From: Candidatus Nanosynbacter featherlites
Lineage (GTDB): Bacteria; Patescibacteriota; Saccharimonadia; Saccharimonadales; Saccharimonadaceae
Direction of reading: 5' to 3'
Length of the DNA: 64,000 nucleotides
Assembly: GCF_005697565.1 (NCBI RefSeq)
Contig: NZ_CP040004.1
Span: 718,345 to 782,344, forward strand
Part shown: positions 45,065 to 54,552 of the stretch, one piece after another
How the letters are laid out: every line of letters begins with the position of its first letter
How positions within the stretch are numbered: the stretch's first letter is position 1
Position numbers and translations under genes: made by a program
The notes under the pieces: generated by a model
Databases searched by the model: none
Seen by the model: the letters and a program-made list of their open reading frames with translations, nothing else
Told to the model about the DNA's origin: nothing

Positions 45065-46357
45065 GTTAGTTGTATTTTTAAGCTTGTCATTAATTTCTTT
45101 ATTACTTATACTGTCCTTACCCCAGTAAGCGTTGTCCGCCAATTCACCGACCTTGGCTGGATTCCGAGTTCCCATTTGATTTGACAACCAGTTATTTCCA
45201 AGCCCAAATGATCGCTCTTCACGTTCCATCGATTTTTGTAGCGTTTCCTCATCCAGATCCGTCCTACTCTCAACAAATACCAGCTTAAAGTTGTCTGGCA
45301 TCAGATAATCAGCCAACCACATCACCCGTGGCATATGTGCAATATCAGCTACAATAACTGCTGTCATTTCAGTGTCAGCCAACAATTCCATCTTTTGTTC
45401 GGTACTCATAGCACCAACCTCATCAGCATTGTAGCCATTTTTGATCAGTTTATCAGACAAAATCATCGGGATACTGTTCGTAAAGTTCGTAACCGTATCA
45501 ACGGAGTCAGGTTCCTCATCTGTGAACTCATCCAGTTTCTCAACTACTTCATTAATTTCTTTTTCACTCTTACCTTCACTTCGTAACTTTTCAGCAACGC
45601 TCTGCAACATCTGCTCTTTCATCAGTGTTGAAGTACTAATGCGCGGATAATTCTTATATTCATCCAATAGCGCATCAGTCAACTCAGATGAGCTGGCAGT
45701 GTCTGGATCAATATGGCGTGCCTCGTATATTCGCCGGAGCGCCCGCGTACAAACCTGCATATCTTGCATTGTTGGATCAGTGTCAACTTCATGCATCAAA
45801 TCGTTCAGGTCGACTTGTTTTTCCTCTACTAACTGACGTATTTTGGCATCAGAGGTGTGAATCACTTCTTCATAGTTAAGCCCGGCACTCTCAGCTAAAA
45901 TTGGCATCGCCGTTGCCATAGCAATCGTCTTATTATTCATCCTACCAGTGTGAACAACTTGCACATTAGTATTACCGGATTCCATCGCCCGCACATACAG
46001 ATCGCTCACCATATCGGTATTTGCCACCGACTCTGGTGGTAGTTTGACATTCCTGTCAGGATGGCCAATCTCCGCCTCAACAACCTCTTCACCACGAGCA
46101 ATGTTGATGATGACGTCAGCTTTAGCAACCGCTTCAACAACCTCCTGACCAGCACGATCAGCAAAAACAATATTCGGTCGGTTCTGTTGCAAATGCTCAG
46201 AAACACCATGATACGGTACATAAATAATTGAACGGCTCCTTGGCTCCTTTTCAGGATGATCCGGGTCTTTATATAACGCATCGACCACCTTGGTCAGATA
46301 TTCTTCTCGATACTGTTCAAAGCTGTTAGGATTGCTGGATATTTTTTCTATGCTCAT
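45053..46357 (-). CDS. Hypothetical protein, 434 aa
   Basis: A soluble, acidic protein with no signal peptide or membrane helix. An N-terminal alpha/beta region (IIYVPYHG, VVEAVAKADVIINIARG) is followed by a helical middle and a C-terminal domain with LMPDNFKLVFVESRTDLDEE. I do not recognise a family. It lies antisense within the rhamnose gene block, between rmlD and rmlA, and may be an insertion into a once continuous rmlBCDA operon. Confidence 0.65.
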   Translation of the reverse strand: MSIEKISSNPNSFEQYREEYLTKVVDALYKDPDHPEKEPRSRSIIYVPYHGVSEHLQQNRPNIVFADRAGQEVVEAVAKADVIINIARGEEVVEAEIGHPDRNVKLPPESVANTDMVSDLYVRAMESGNTNVQVVHTGRMNNKTIAMATAMPILAESAGLNYEEVIHTSDAKIRQLVEEKQVDLNDLMHEVDTDPTMQDMQVCTRALRRIYEARHIDPDTASSSELTDALLDEYKNYPRISTSTLMKEQMLQSVAEKLRSEGKSEKEINEVVEKLDEFTDEEPDSVDTVTNFTNSIPMILSDKLIKNGYNADEVGAMSTEQKMELLADTEMTAVIVADIAHMPRVMWLADYLMPDNFKLVFVESRTDLDEETLQKSMEREERSFGLGNNWLSNQMGTRNPAKVGELADNAYWGKDSISNKEINDKLKNTTNLTK

Positions 46358-46390
46358 AACTGACTCAAATTTTAACTCATTTTTGTATTT

Positions 46391-46420
46391 TTGTCAATTA
46401 GCTAATCTATTTGTTATACT
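46391..46420 (+). promoter_or_regulatory. rmlA promoter
   Basis: TTGTCA (46391-46396), 18-bp spacer, TATACT (46415-46420), followed by an AGGAGG site before the ATG at 46444. Confidence 0.6.
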
Positions 46421-46443
46421 TATTACTAGAAAGTAGGAGGTTT

Positions 46444-47301
46444 ATGAAAGGAATAATTTTAGCAGGTGGATCAGGCACGCGCCTTTGGCCAATTACTCAG
46501 GCGATCAGTAAGCAACTAATGCCAATTTATGATAAGCCGATGATCTATTATCCGCTCACCACACTCATGCAGGCAGGGATTCGTGATATCTTGATAATCA
46601 CCACACCAGACGACCAGGCTGGATTTCAACGACTCCTTGGCGACGGTTCACAATGGGGTATCAACCTCGAATATGCTGTCCAGTCCAAACCAGAAGGTCT
46701 AGCACAGGCTTTCATCATCGGTGAAGAATTCATCGGCGACGACAAGGTGGCGTTAGTCCTGGGAGATAACATCTTCCACGGTGAGCGGCTGGATGAGTCT
46801 CTACAGGAGTGTACTAATCCTGACGGCGGTACGGTCTTTGCCTACAAAGTTTCTGACCCAGAACGGTACGGTGTTGTCGAGTTTGATGAGCAAAATCAAG
46901 CCATTTCCATCGAAGAAAAACCAGCCGAGCCAAAATCAAACTTTGCCGTTGTTGGTTTGTATTTCTACGATAATGACGTGGTCGAAATTGCCAAAAACGT
47001 CAAACCATCCGACCGCGGTGAGCTAGAAATCACCTCCATCAATGCTGAATATTTACGCCGTGGTAAACTGCAGGTCCAAACCTTAGATAACGGTGATGTC
47101 TGGCTGGACACCGGAACAATCGACAGCCTGACTGACGCCTCTGACTTCGTTCGCGTCATCCAGAAACGAACTGGCCGCATCATCGGTAGTCCAGAGAAAA
47201 TTGCCTTTACAAACGGTTGGATTTCCAAAGAAGAGTTGAATACTTTAGCAAAATCACTGAAGAAATCTGGATATAGTAACTATTTCACAAGATTGTTATA
47301 A
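46444..47301 (+). CDS. rmlA: Glucose-1-phosphate thymidylyltransferase
   Basis: 285 aa from the ATG at 46444 (AGGAGG site). Nucleotide-binding [28 protein letters not shown] and [10 protein letters not shown] are standard RmlA signatures. Makes dTDP-glucose, the first step of the rhamnose pathway. An 11-codon upstream extension has no family support. Confidence 0.95.
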   Translation: MKGIILAGGSGTRLWPITQAISKQLMPIYDKPMIYYPLTTLMQAGIRDILIITTPDDQAGFQRLLGDGSQWGINLEYAVQSKPEGLAQAFIIGEEFIGDDKVALVLGDNIFHGERLDESLQECTNPDGGTVFAYKVSDPERYGVVEFDEQNQAISIEEKPAEPKSNFAVVGLYFYDNDVVEIAKNVKPSDRGELEITSINAEYLRRGKLQVQTLDNGDVWLDTGTIDSLTDASDFVRVIQKRTGRIIGSPEKIAFTNGWISKEELNTLAKSLKKSGYSNYFTRLL

Positions 47302-47311
47302 TATAACTAAC

Positions 47312-48016
47312 ATGAAACGAGTTTGTGTTATCATACCTGCCTACAATGAAGGCGCCGTCATTAAGGATGTGATCAAGAAATCAAAGAAGATTTTTTCAAA
47401 GGCTAATGCATCCTATGCCATTGACGTTGTGCTCGTTAATGACGGATCCAAAGACGATACACTCAAACAAGCACAAAAAGGCGGTGCAATTGTCATTGAT
47501 CATATCTTAAACTCTGGAGCTGGCGGAGCCACCTTAACTGGACTTGCCTACGCGCGGCGGCACGGCTATGATATCGCAGCCACCATGGACGCTGATGGTC
47601 AACACGATCCAGAAGATGTTTTGGCGGGAATTCGGCAAAGCGACAGCTCTGACACCGATTTACTCATTGGCAGCCGACTCATTAACAGCGAGGGTATGTC
47701 CCGGACTAAGATCTTAGGGAACAAGGGGTTAAGCTTCATCACTTACGCCCTGTTCGGTATCAATGTTACCGACTCACAGTCTGGTCTACGGGTTTACTCG
47801 CGAAAGGCAATTGATAACCTCGACTGGAAATCGACTGGTTATGAGTTTTGTTCAGAGATGATTTGGCGCGCCAAACAAGCGGGTATGGTCATTTCCGAAT
47901 ACCCAATCAAAGCAATTTACACTGATTATTCTCGCGCCAAAGGTCAAAACAACTGGAATGCCATCAATATCGTCAAACGACTATTCAAGCAACGCTTAAT
48001 GGAGCTATTCGAATGA
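47312..48016 (+). CDS. GT2-family glycosyltransferase (DPM1/GtrB-like)
   Basis: 234 aa. IIPAYNEGAVI, VNDGSKDDT, MDADGQHDPED and SDTDLLIGSR mark a polyprenyl-phosphate glycosyltransferase. No C-terminal membrane helices, so it may work with the DUF2304 membrane protein encoded next (4-nt overlap), as is common. Confidence 0.88.
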   Translation: MKRVCVIIPAYNEGAVIKDVIKKSKKIFSKANASYAIDVVLVNDGSKDDTLKQAQKGGAIVIDHILNSGAGGATLTGLAYARRHGYDIAATMDADGQHDPEDVLAGIRQSDSSDTDLLIGSRLINSEGMSRTKILGNKGLSFITYALFGINVTDSQSGLRVYSRKAIDNLDWKSTGYEFCSEMIWRAKQAGMVISEYPIKAIYTDYSRAKGQNNWNAINIVKRLFKQRLMELFE

Positions 48017-48363
48017 GATATCTTATCCTTGTCCTACTCAACGTGCCGATTATCCTGGCGGCACTGATCAACATCATTACTCAATACAAGCTGCGCAAAG
48101 TCAGCCTGGCGCGCTTTCGCCATCAATTAATCATTTGGTTGGTTATCATGATTGTCCTAGTGGGGTCGTTCCCAATGTATAATATTTCAATTGGCCATCC
48201 ACCACTGGATTCATCAGAACTCAGCCTGTTTGATATCCTACAAACCACCACCATAATCCTACTGTTCTACATCGCCAACACGCAGCGCCAACGGATTGAC
48301 CAAAACGAGCGCAGGTTACGCGACTTGCACCAAGAATTGTCAATCAAGCTCTCTCAAAAATAG
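48013..48363 (+). CDS. DUF2304 membrane protein
   Basis: 116 aa with three transmembrane helices (1-20, 35-52, 72-90) and a charged C-terminal coiled coil (NTQRQRIDQNERRLRDLHQEL). Typical partner of DPM1-like glycosyltransferases in polysaccharide loci. It overlaps that gene by 4 nt. Converges with the next minus-strand gene with 15 bp between stops. Confidence 0.85.
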   Translation: MRYLILVLLNVPIILAALINIITQYKLRKVSLARFRHQLIIWLVIMIVLVGSFPMYNISIGHPPLDSSELSLFDILQTTTIILLFYIANTQRQRIDQNERRLRDLHQELSIKLSQK

Positions 48364-48378
48364 GTCAACTTCAAGTAG

Positions 48379-49176
48379 TTACTTGGCTTTGATTGCCCTT
48401 ATCTTTGAATTATCGCCCCAAACTGCTGGCGAATCATATGGTCTGTCCGGAAAAGCTCCATATTGTAACTTAATATTGTAGTGATTGTCTTGTATATATT
48501 GTTCGACTCGCTCTGCCAAACTCACCGGCTTACCAGAACAAATATTGATAATTCCTGTTATATCATCCTGGGTGATGGCCGCCAATACTTGATCTGAAAA
48601 ATCATCAATATGTAAAAAATCATAGTTATTCTTACCTGTTGTGAAAGGAAACTCGGTTTTACCATCAGCGGCAGCTTGTGCGATTTTGGAGAATATTGAG
48701 TGACCACCAATATCATCGCCATAGATATAAAAACCACGCAGCCAATACAGTTTAGCGTCACAATCTTTCGCTAATAACATCATGCTTTGCCGCAAAGCAT
48801 TCTTGGCAACGCCATATTGAGACAACGGATCACACGGCGTATGCTCATTAATTACACCCTCCCAATAGCCAACCTCGTGCATACTACCCATCACCGCCAC
48901 CTTCTTACCACCATCATGTATATATGAATGTAAAAACTCGTAGTGATGAGAGAGATTTTTCATGTGCTCTGGTGAATTATGCTTAAAACCATCTCGCCAG
49001 GCTAAATGTAGTAATACATCAGGTTTTTGTAACGCTTCAAACACATTCTGGTGCTGAGAAAAAATATCAATATCGCTTGATCTATCAATAGCTATTACTT
49101 CGTGCCCATTCTTCTTAGCCAGCGCAGTAATATGACGCCCAATATATCCGCTGGCTCCAGTGATGGCAATTTTCAC
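48379..49176 (-). CDS. NAD-dependent sugar epimerase/dehydratase (SDR)
   Basis: 265 aa. ITGASGYIGRH and, after the core, YGVAKNALR with the catalytic Tyr-x3-Lys. Substrate unknown; likely a nucleotide-sugar-modifying enzyme. Its start overlaps the stop of the upstream glycosyltransferase gene by 4 nt. Confidence 0.82.
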   Translation of the reverse strand: MKIAITGASGYIGRHITALAKKNGHEVIAIDRSSDIDIFSQHQNVFEALQKPDVLLHLAWRDGFKHNSPEHMKNLSHHYEFLHSYIHDGGKKVAVMGSMHEVGYWEGVINEHTPCDPLSQYGVAKNALRQSMMLLAKDCDAKLYWLRGFYIYGDDIGGHSIFSKIAQAAADGKTEFPFTTGKNNYDFLHIDDFSDQVLAAITQDDITGIINICSGKPVSLAERVEQYIQDNHYNIKLQYGAFPDRPYDSPAVWGDNSKIRAIKAK

Positions 49177-49967
49177 CCGTTACTCCGCTCACTGAGACGA
49201 TATATTGATGAGATGATTTTAGCTATTGGTTTTGGCCAAAACTTTGACAAAATCATATATTCTTCCTTGGCACGAGCATTGTTGCCAATCGCTTTGGTGG
49301 TAATTGAACCTTCATGGATACGATGGCCCATTAGTGATTTTTTGATATAACCAAAGCCGTAAGTATTTTTAGACAGTTTTTCCCACGCCCAATAATCAAA
49401 CGTCGCTATCAAATCAGACTCAAAAACCGGAAGTTTGTAATGACCTTTGATAAAAGTCACGGCTGGACAACAAATTGGATCACCAAACGACAGAAGCAGC
49501 CTCTTAGTAAATCGACTCTTCTTGGAAATTGCCAGCGGCCAGCAAAGCATGTTTTTAATAATCAAATTCAAAGACTTAGTAACTGCAAAGTTACCTTTGA
49601 TGTCATATGCCCTGGTAAAGATGATGCAGCTATCTTTATGTGTTTCATAGTAGGCAACCACCTCTGAAGAATAGTTATAATCATATACCTCATCATGGTT
49701 AGCAACGGTAGTTAGTGTCGTCTCAGAAACGGATAACGCAAAGTCAAAATCACTAGCAGCACCCTTGCCTCTATCCCTTTCTGGTCGAGCAATTACTTTC
49801 AAGCCGTATTTTTTAGCGATAGTATCAATGAAAGTATTTGGTGTCGATGTAGCAATCACAACAGTACTGTTATATTGCTGGTTCATAACAGACTTAATAC
49901 AGTCTTCCAAAAACGGTGATTCTTTATAGGCTAAAACAACAAAAGTGTGCTGCGATTTACTACTCAT
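49173..49967 (-). CDS. GT2-like glycosyltransferase
   Basis: 264 aa. GT-A N-terminal core (FVVLAYKESPFLEDCIKSV, VIATSTPN) and VANHDEVYDYNYSSE in place of the usual DxD. Basic C-terminus. Probably transfers a sugar to the polymer. Overlaps the GT8-like gene start by one base. Confidence 0.75.
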   Translation of the reverse strand: MSSKSQHTFVVLAYKESPFLEDCIKSVMNQQYNSTVVIATSTPNTFIDTIAKKYGLKVIARPERDRGKGAASDFDFALSVSETTLTTVANHDEVYDYNYSSEVVAYYETHKDSCIIFTRAYDIKGNFAVTKSLNLIIKNMLCWPLAISKKSRFTKRLLLSFGDPICCPAVTFIKGHYKLPVFESDLIATFDYWAWEKLSKNTYGFGYIKKSLMGHRIHEGSITTKAIGNNARAKEEYMILSKFWPKPIAKIISSIYRLSERSNG

Positions 49968-50950
49968 TATTTCTTCCTCGCAAATTTGCGATTAACCGCC
50001 CAAGCATACAGTTTGACAATTATTGATTGCGGCAATAAGTCGTATAGTCGCCAGTTCATATCCTTCTTGGCTACTGGCATCGTAGCATCTTTCCATGGCG
50101 TTAGTTTCAAATATTTACGCCACAAGATACCAACTGGGTTGTCGTTACCTTGCTGCCATGGCCGACCGTTCATACCAAACTGTGAATGAATAATCTTTGG
50201 CGCGTAATAGCTCTCCATGATTTCCTCATAGCTATAAAAACTTTCAGGCAAGAAACCGTTGGCTTTAATGTATTTTTTAATATCATAGCCATAGAAAACG
50301 GTCGAGAAATTATATTCCACACCGACTTTTTTGATCTTGCCTTTGAAAAACACGTTACATAAATCTTGGTCAGCCACCTCATAGTGATTGTGCCGCAAAT
50401 GCTCACGCATCTTAGCGTCAATCTTATCTTTCATCCATTTTTTGTGATTGATAAGCATAATTCCACAGTTAAAGTAGCCGTCGGTTGGCTTCAAGCCAAT
50501 GACATCCTTATGTGCGTTTACCATGGTAGCGTCGTATGACAGCGCCATCACATTGTCCTCAAAATCAAGCTCCAGAAGACCATCAAGTGCACCACTGATC
50601 ACCGTATGTGGATTAATGTATAAAATTCGGTCTGTTTTGATGTCAAGCTTGGCAAACGCCAACATCTTATACCATGTGATATACAGGCCTTTCCAAGCCT
50701 TAACACCAATCTCTTTCAACTCATCAGGATAACTTGATACGTCGACGAAAGTAATTGTGGCGTTCTTATAGTTTCCAACCATTTTGTTGAATTTGTTGAT
50801 ACTATCTTTCTTGAGCTGATGTCCGAGGTAAAAAATATTAATTTCTTTCAAATGTTTATTGTTTTTCAAAAGCGACACAATAGATATTGCACTAACTACG
50901 GCATAGTTGTCATCACTCTGATATATAACATTTAAAATTCCTTTATTCAC
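49967..50950 (-). CDS. GT8-family glycosyltransferase with a replaced DxD motif
   Basis: 327 aa. Recognisable GT8 elements: LNVIYQSDDNYAVV, FNCGIMLINHKKW, DQDLCNVFF and HSQFGMNGRPW. At residues 113-115, where family members have the metal-binding DxD (as in LYLDADT), this protein reads NPH (LYINPHT). It may be inactive, or use another ligand. Confidence 0.8.
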   Translation of the reverse strand: MNKGILNVIYQSDDNYAVVSAISIVSLLKNNKHLKEINIFYLGHQLKKDSINKFNKMVGNYKNATITFVDVSSYPDELKEIGVKAWKGLYITWYKMLAFAKLDIKTDRILYINPHTVISGALDGLLELDFEDNVMALSYDATMVNAHKDVIGLKPTDGYFNCGIMLINHKKWMKDKIDAKMREHLRHNHYEVADQDLCNVFFKGKIKKVGVEYNFSTVFYGYDIKKYIKANGFLPESFYSYEEIMESYYAPKIIHSQFGMNGRPWQQGNDNPVGILWRKYLKLTPWKDATMPVAKKDMNWRLYDLLPQSIIVKLYAWAVNRKFARKK

Positions 50951-50962
50951 AGTCGCAGCCTC

Positions 50963-51820
50963 CTATTCATTTACTGGCAATTGGTTAACATACTCTTTTA
51001 ATAGACCAGTGTAATCACTTGGTGTGAAGCCTGTTTGGTGTAGCTTTGATAAGTCCATGTCACTGTTGAGTGGCCGCGGTGCAAAACCTGGTTTACTGGC
51101 TGCATATTCCTCAGTGGAAATCGGCTGCACACGGTTACGGTCATGTCCAGCATATTCGAAAACATCAGCGGCAATTTCGTACCACGACTTAACTGGACCA
51201 TCATTAGATACGTTATATAGCCCATACACAACGTTATTATCTAGGAAATACTTGGTAGCTCGAGCAATCTCTGACGCAAACGTTAGCCGACCAAATTGAT
51301 CATTAACAACTTTTGGATTGATACGCATATCTGCCAAATTTTTCATGGTTTTTGGCATATTATGACCGTCACCAACAACCCATGATACCCGCATAATGTA
51401 GTGTTTTGGCACCAAACTGACCACCAAATCACCAGCTGCCTTACTTTCTCCATAGACCAAAAGAGGCGCAACTACTTCATCATCTTGATGGTTCTTCTCT
51501 CGACCATCCCAGACATAATCTGATGAATAATGGACAAGGGTCTTATTTTTCTCAATAGCGATCTTAGCAAGATTACGTGGACCATAGGCATTGGCCAGCC
51601 ACGTCTTGGCGCGCAGTTCTTCTGTCTCAGAACCATCAGCGTTAACCAAGGCTGCTGCATTTATGATAACGTCGTATTTTGACCAATCAAACGTGTCTAT
51701 TTGTGCTTCATCGGCTATATCTAATTCTTCTCGTGATAACGCCTTGGCATCTGGAAACATAGCACACAGCGCCTTACCCAGTTGTCCACTTGCCCCCAGA
51801 ATTACATATTTCTTACTCAT
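50963..51820 (-). CDS. RmlD-like sugar-nucleotide reductase, second copy
   Basis: 285 aa. LGASGQLGKAL, SSDYVWDG and YGESKAAGD, closely similar in layout to the RmlD at 44222. A second reductase suggests a second deoxysugar or a paralogue specialised for another 4-keto substrate. It overlaps the flippase gene by 8 nt. Confidence 0.85.
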   Translation of the reverse strand: MSKKYVILGASGQLGKALCAMFPDAKALSREELDIADEAQIDTFDWSKYDVIINAAALVNADGSETEELRAKTWLANAYGPRNLAKIAIEKNKTLVHYSSDYVWDGREKNHQDDEVVAPLLVYGESKAAGDLVVSLVPKHYIMRVSWVVGDGHNMPKTMKNLADMRINPKVVNDQFGRLTFASEIARATKYFLDNNVVYGLYNVSNDGPVKSWYEIAADVFEYAGHDRNRVQPISTEEYAASKPGFAPRPLNSDMDLSKLHQTGFTPSDYTGLLKEYVNQLPVNE

Positions 51821-53072
51821 AACTCCCCTTTACTTTGTCAATTATTATAGCATCTTTTAGTGATCGCTTGTAGATGACCAACAGAAGTGCTACTTGCAAA
51901 AAGCTGATCATCATAAAAACCAGCACACTACCCAACATCGCCAACCGCTCAATCAAACACATAGACACCGCTACCGCCAAAATATCTGTGAGTAGTAGTG
52001 TGTAAAATTGTCCCTTAAATCGACGCATAATGATTAGCAGATTAACATAAATCGACACAAAAGCGTTCGCCACCGCACCAATAACCATAATCATCAAATC
52101 AAGGCGGAAATTATTGATATTGATGCCAAAAATAATGTTAAGTATCAAAACACCAATCAAATAACTCAGGATAACTGAAAGTACGCCTATTCCAAAGGTT
52201 ATTTGATTGATCTTACCGACGATTCGCGCAAACTCCTTCAATTTTCCTTTTGCTAATAGTTCAGATAAATTGACGACATTCGGCTGAATGATAAACGATA
52301 TAAAGAGTCCGAGGAGCGTAATTGGCATCGCCATAATGCCAAAATAGCCAATTTGGTCAGGATGGACTTTATCCAAAAAATACCGCGGAATATTGAGTGA
52401 AAACATTGTCAAAAACATCACGACGAATACCGCTGACGTGTGCTTCATGATGGCAACAGCCTGGGTGATATATTTTTTGCATAGTTTTTTATTTACGTTA
52501 ATAATCTCAACACGTCGCACCCATAACACGTCATACAGGAGGATGATGAGTATATTGACGAGTAGTATTGCCAGCGCGCCGTATATAACATTCTTAGTTA
52601 AAATATCAACCACCATGAACGCCCCAAAACCAAGAATCGCTTTCATGGTTAGTGATATACCAGCGATATATAACTTGTGATGGATCTGCAAGATACCGTA
52701 CAACGAGTCGGCAATTGATTCTAGAATTTTAAAGGTTACCAAAATCATAATTAAGCCTGTTTTTGTGGTGTTATATCCGTTCAGTACACAAAATGCTATT
52801 GCGGAAATTACCACAATGAGCGATGCGACAAAGCGTACCGCAACATAACCACCACTTGAGAATTCCCGCTTAATATCAGATACTTGATATGTCCGACCAC
52901 CCCATAGGGATACTGCCCAAAATACCACCGAAAGCGACAATGCAAACGAAAACAATCCAGAATCATCAATGCCGTTTAGTCGGGTGATAATGATTAGCAA
53001 TACCGGTGAGATTGCACTCTGTAACAACGAACCCAGCGAGTTCCAGAGATAATCTTTTTTGATATTTTGCAT
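51813..53072 (-). CDS. Polysaccharide flippase (Wzx/MATE-like)
   Basis: 419 aa with about twelve transmembrane helices. The N-terminal pattern DYLWNSLGSLLQSAISPVLL is that of Wzx/PST proteins. It would flip the polyprenyl-linked repeat unit. Translationally close to the RmlD-like gene downstream. Confidence 0.85.
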   Translation of the reverse strand: MQNIKKDYLWNSLGSLLQSAISPVLLIIITRLNGIDDSGLFSFALSLSVVFWAVSLWGGRTYQVSDIKREFSSGGYVAVRFVASLIVVISAIAFCVLNGYNTTKTGLIMILVTFKILESIADSLYGILQIHHKLYIAGISLTMKAILGFGAFMVVDILTKNVIYGALAILLVNILIILLYDVLWVRRVEIINVNKKLCKKYITQAVAIMKHTSAVFVVMFLTMFSLNIPRYFLDKVHPDQIGYFGIMAMPITLLGLFISFIIQPNVVNLSELLAKGKLKEFARIVGKINQITFGIGVLSVILSYLIGVLILNIIFGININNFRLDLMIMVIGAVANAFVSIYVNLLIIMRRFKGQFYTLLLTDILAVAVSMCLIERLAMLGSVLVFMMISFLQVALLLVIYKRSLKDAIIIDKVKGSYE

Positions 53073-53086
53073 ATAATCACCTCACT

Positions 53087-54517
53087 CTACGGGGTATACA
53101 TGAAATACCGCTGGAACGTTATCAATAATGCCATCGCCACTAACGACAAGACGAGTAGTGATGAAATTGTGATGATATTTTTCTTATCTTGCGGCTTTAA
53201 CTCAGCCCCTCGACCCAAAAATATCGCCATAAAGATAATGATGAGCGTTGGCAAGAAATAGCGACCCTGTACCCCGTAGATGATGTCAAAGTTATACGGT
53301 GTATAAGTCAGGTAGATAGCTAAGTTAACTGCAACAAAATGCACTACAGCCAGACCCACTGCTAGCCAACGCCAGGAGTTTGGGATGGTAAGCTTACTCT
53401 TATTTTTCCCTAATGATACTGTCGCTGTCATTCCCAGTACAAAGATATATATATAACCCATCCATAATGGATATAGTGCATCTGCCGCGCCAAAGGTACC
53501 AATCACGCCTCGAGCCTCATCATCACCAAACGATGTCATATATGAGTTCCACAGGACACGCGATCCTCGCTTTGGATGTTCTTTGAGGTTTTGCAGCTGT
53601 CTATCTGATTGTATATTTTGAGGCAATGAATCACTTCTGTATTCATATTCTCCTGCGTTATTCGCCATCAACATATTAGCTCCAAGTAGCAACACACTAA
53701 TAACCGCGGCTATTATTGACCAACGCCAAAAATGCTTCTTTTTTACCAAAATGATGATCAGTGGCAAAAATAGATATAGTAATGGTTTAGACCAAACAAT
53801 TGCACCACATAGTAAAGCCAATTTAATCCACTGGCTGTGTTGTATATCTGTTGACTGTGTGTATAGGCGTAACATATATGCCAGGAATAACATGAATATC
53901 GCGTATGATACTCCATCCGTTCCCACCATAGATTGCTGGAACAACATCATCGGTAGTAGCGCGACAAACGTAAATAGATATTTCTTACCTGGTAACAGTT
54001 TAATGGCAAAATAAACTATTACTACTGATGCTAAAGCTAATAATATTCGTGCGACATAAAGAGAAATGACCGGGCTAAGATTAAAAACATTAGCTAAGAA
54101 TACGCCTGGAACAGCTGGTAAATAGGTTAAGAAGTTGTATGAAACCATCGGCGGCTGATACCGCTCACTTGAGTTTAGCGATTTTTTGACGGCTTGTTTA
54201 GTACGATTAAAATCATATTTTTTAGCTGAAAAGCCACGAATCTCATCATCATAGAAAGTTAGTCTCAGCGTATCACCAACAGATTTAGGCAAACTAGCGC
54301 CAGTACTCTTTGGGTTAACTGGTATAAAATATCCATGCGCAATATATTGCACACGAATATAATGCTCTGGCTCATCAGGACCTTGAAATGGAGGAGTGAT
54401 GACCGCAAAGCCTAATGCGCCAATTAACCCAATTATAAGGTAGACTTTATGTGGCTGACTACACAACAACACTAACTTTTTCTTGATAGTATCAAGCTTC
54501 TCTCGCACCGTATTCAT
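53087..54517 (-). CDS. DUF2142 membrane protein
   Basis: 476 aa with about ten helices. The N-terminal GALGFAVITPPFQGPDEPEHY is the DUF2142 signature, with the acidic motif of a GT-C glycosyltransferase. Likely a polyprenyl-sugar-using surface glycosyltransferase. TATAAT ends 9 nt before the ATG; no ribosome binding site. Confidence 0.85.
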   Translation of the reverse strand: MNTVREKLDTIKKKLVLLCSQPHKVYLIIGLIGALGFAVITPPFQGPDEPEHYIRVQYIAHGYFIPVNPKSTGASLPKSVGDTLRLTFYDDEIRGFSAKKYDFNRTKQAVKKSLNSSERYQPPMVSYNFLTYLPAVPGVFLANVFNLSPVISLYVARILLALASVVIVYFAIKLLPGKKYLFTFVALLPMMLFQQSMVGTDGVSYAIFMLFLAYMLRLYTQSTDIQHSQWIKLALLCGAIVWSKPLLYLFLPLIIILVKKKHFWRWSIIAAVISVLLLGANMLMANNAGEYEYRSDSLPQNIQSDRQLQNLKEHPKRGSRVLWNSYMTSFGDDEARGVIGTFGAADALYPLWMGYIYIFVLGMTATVSLGKNKSKLTIPNSWRWLAVGLAVVHFVAVNLAIYLTYTPYNFDIIYGVQGRYFLPTLIIIFMAIFLGRGAELKPQDKKNIITISSLLVLSLVAMALLITFQRYFMYTP

Positions 54518-54552
54518 ATAGCACTAATTATACACTTATGTTCGCTGTTTTG

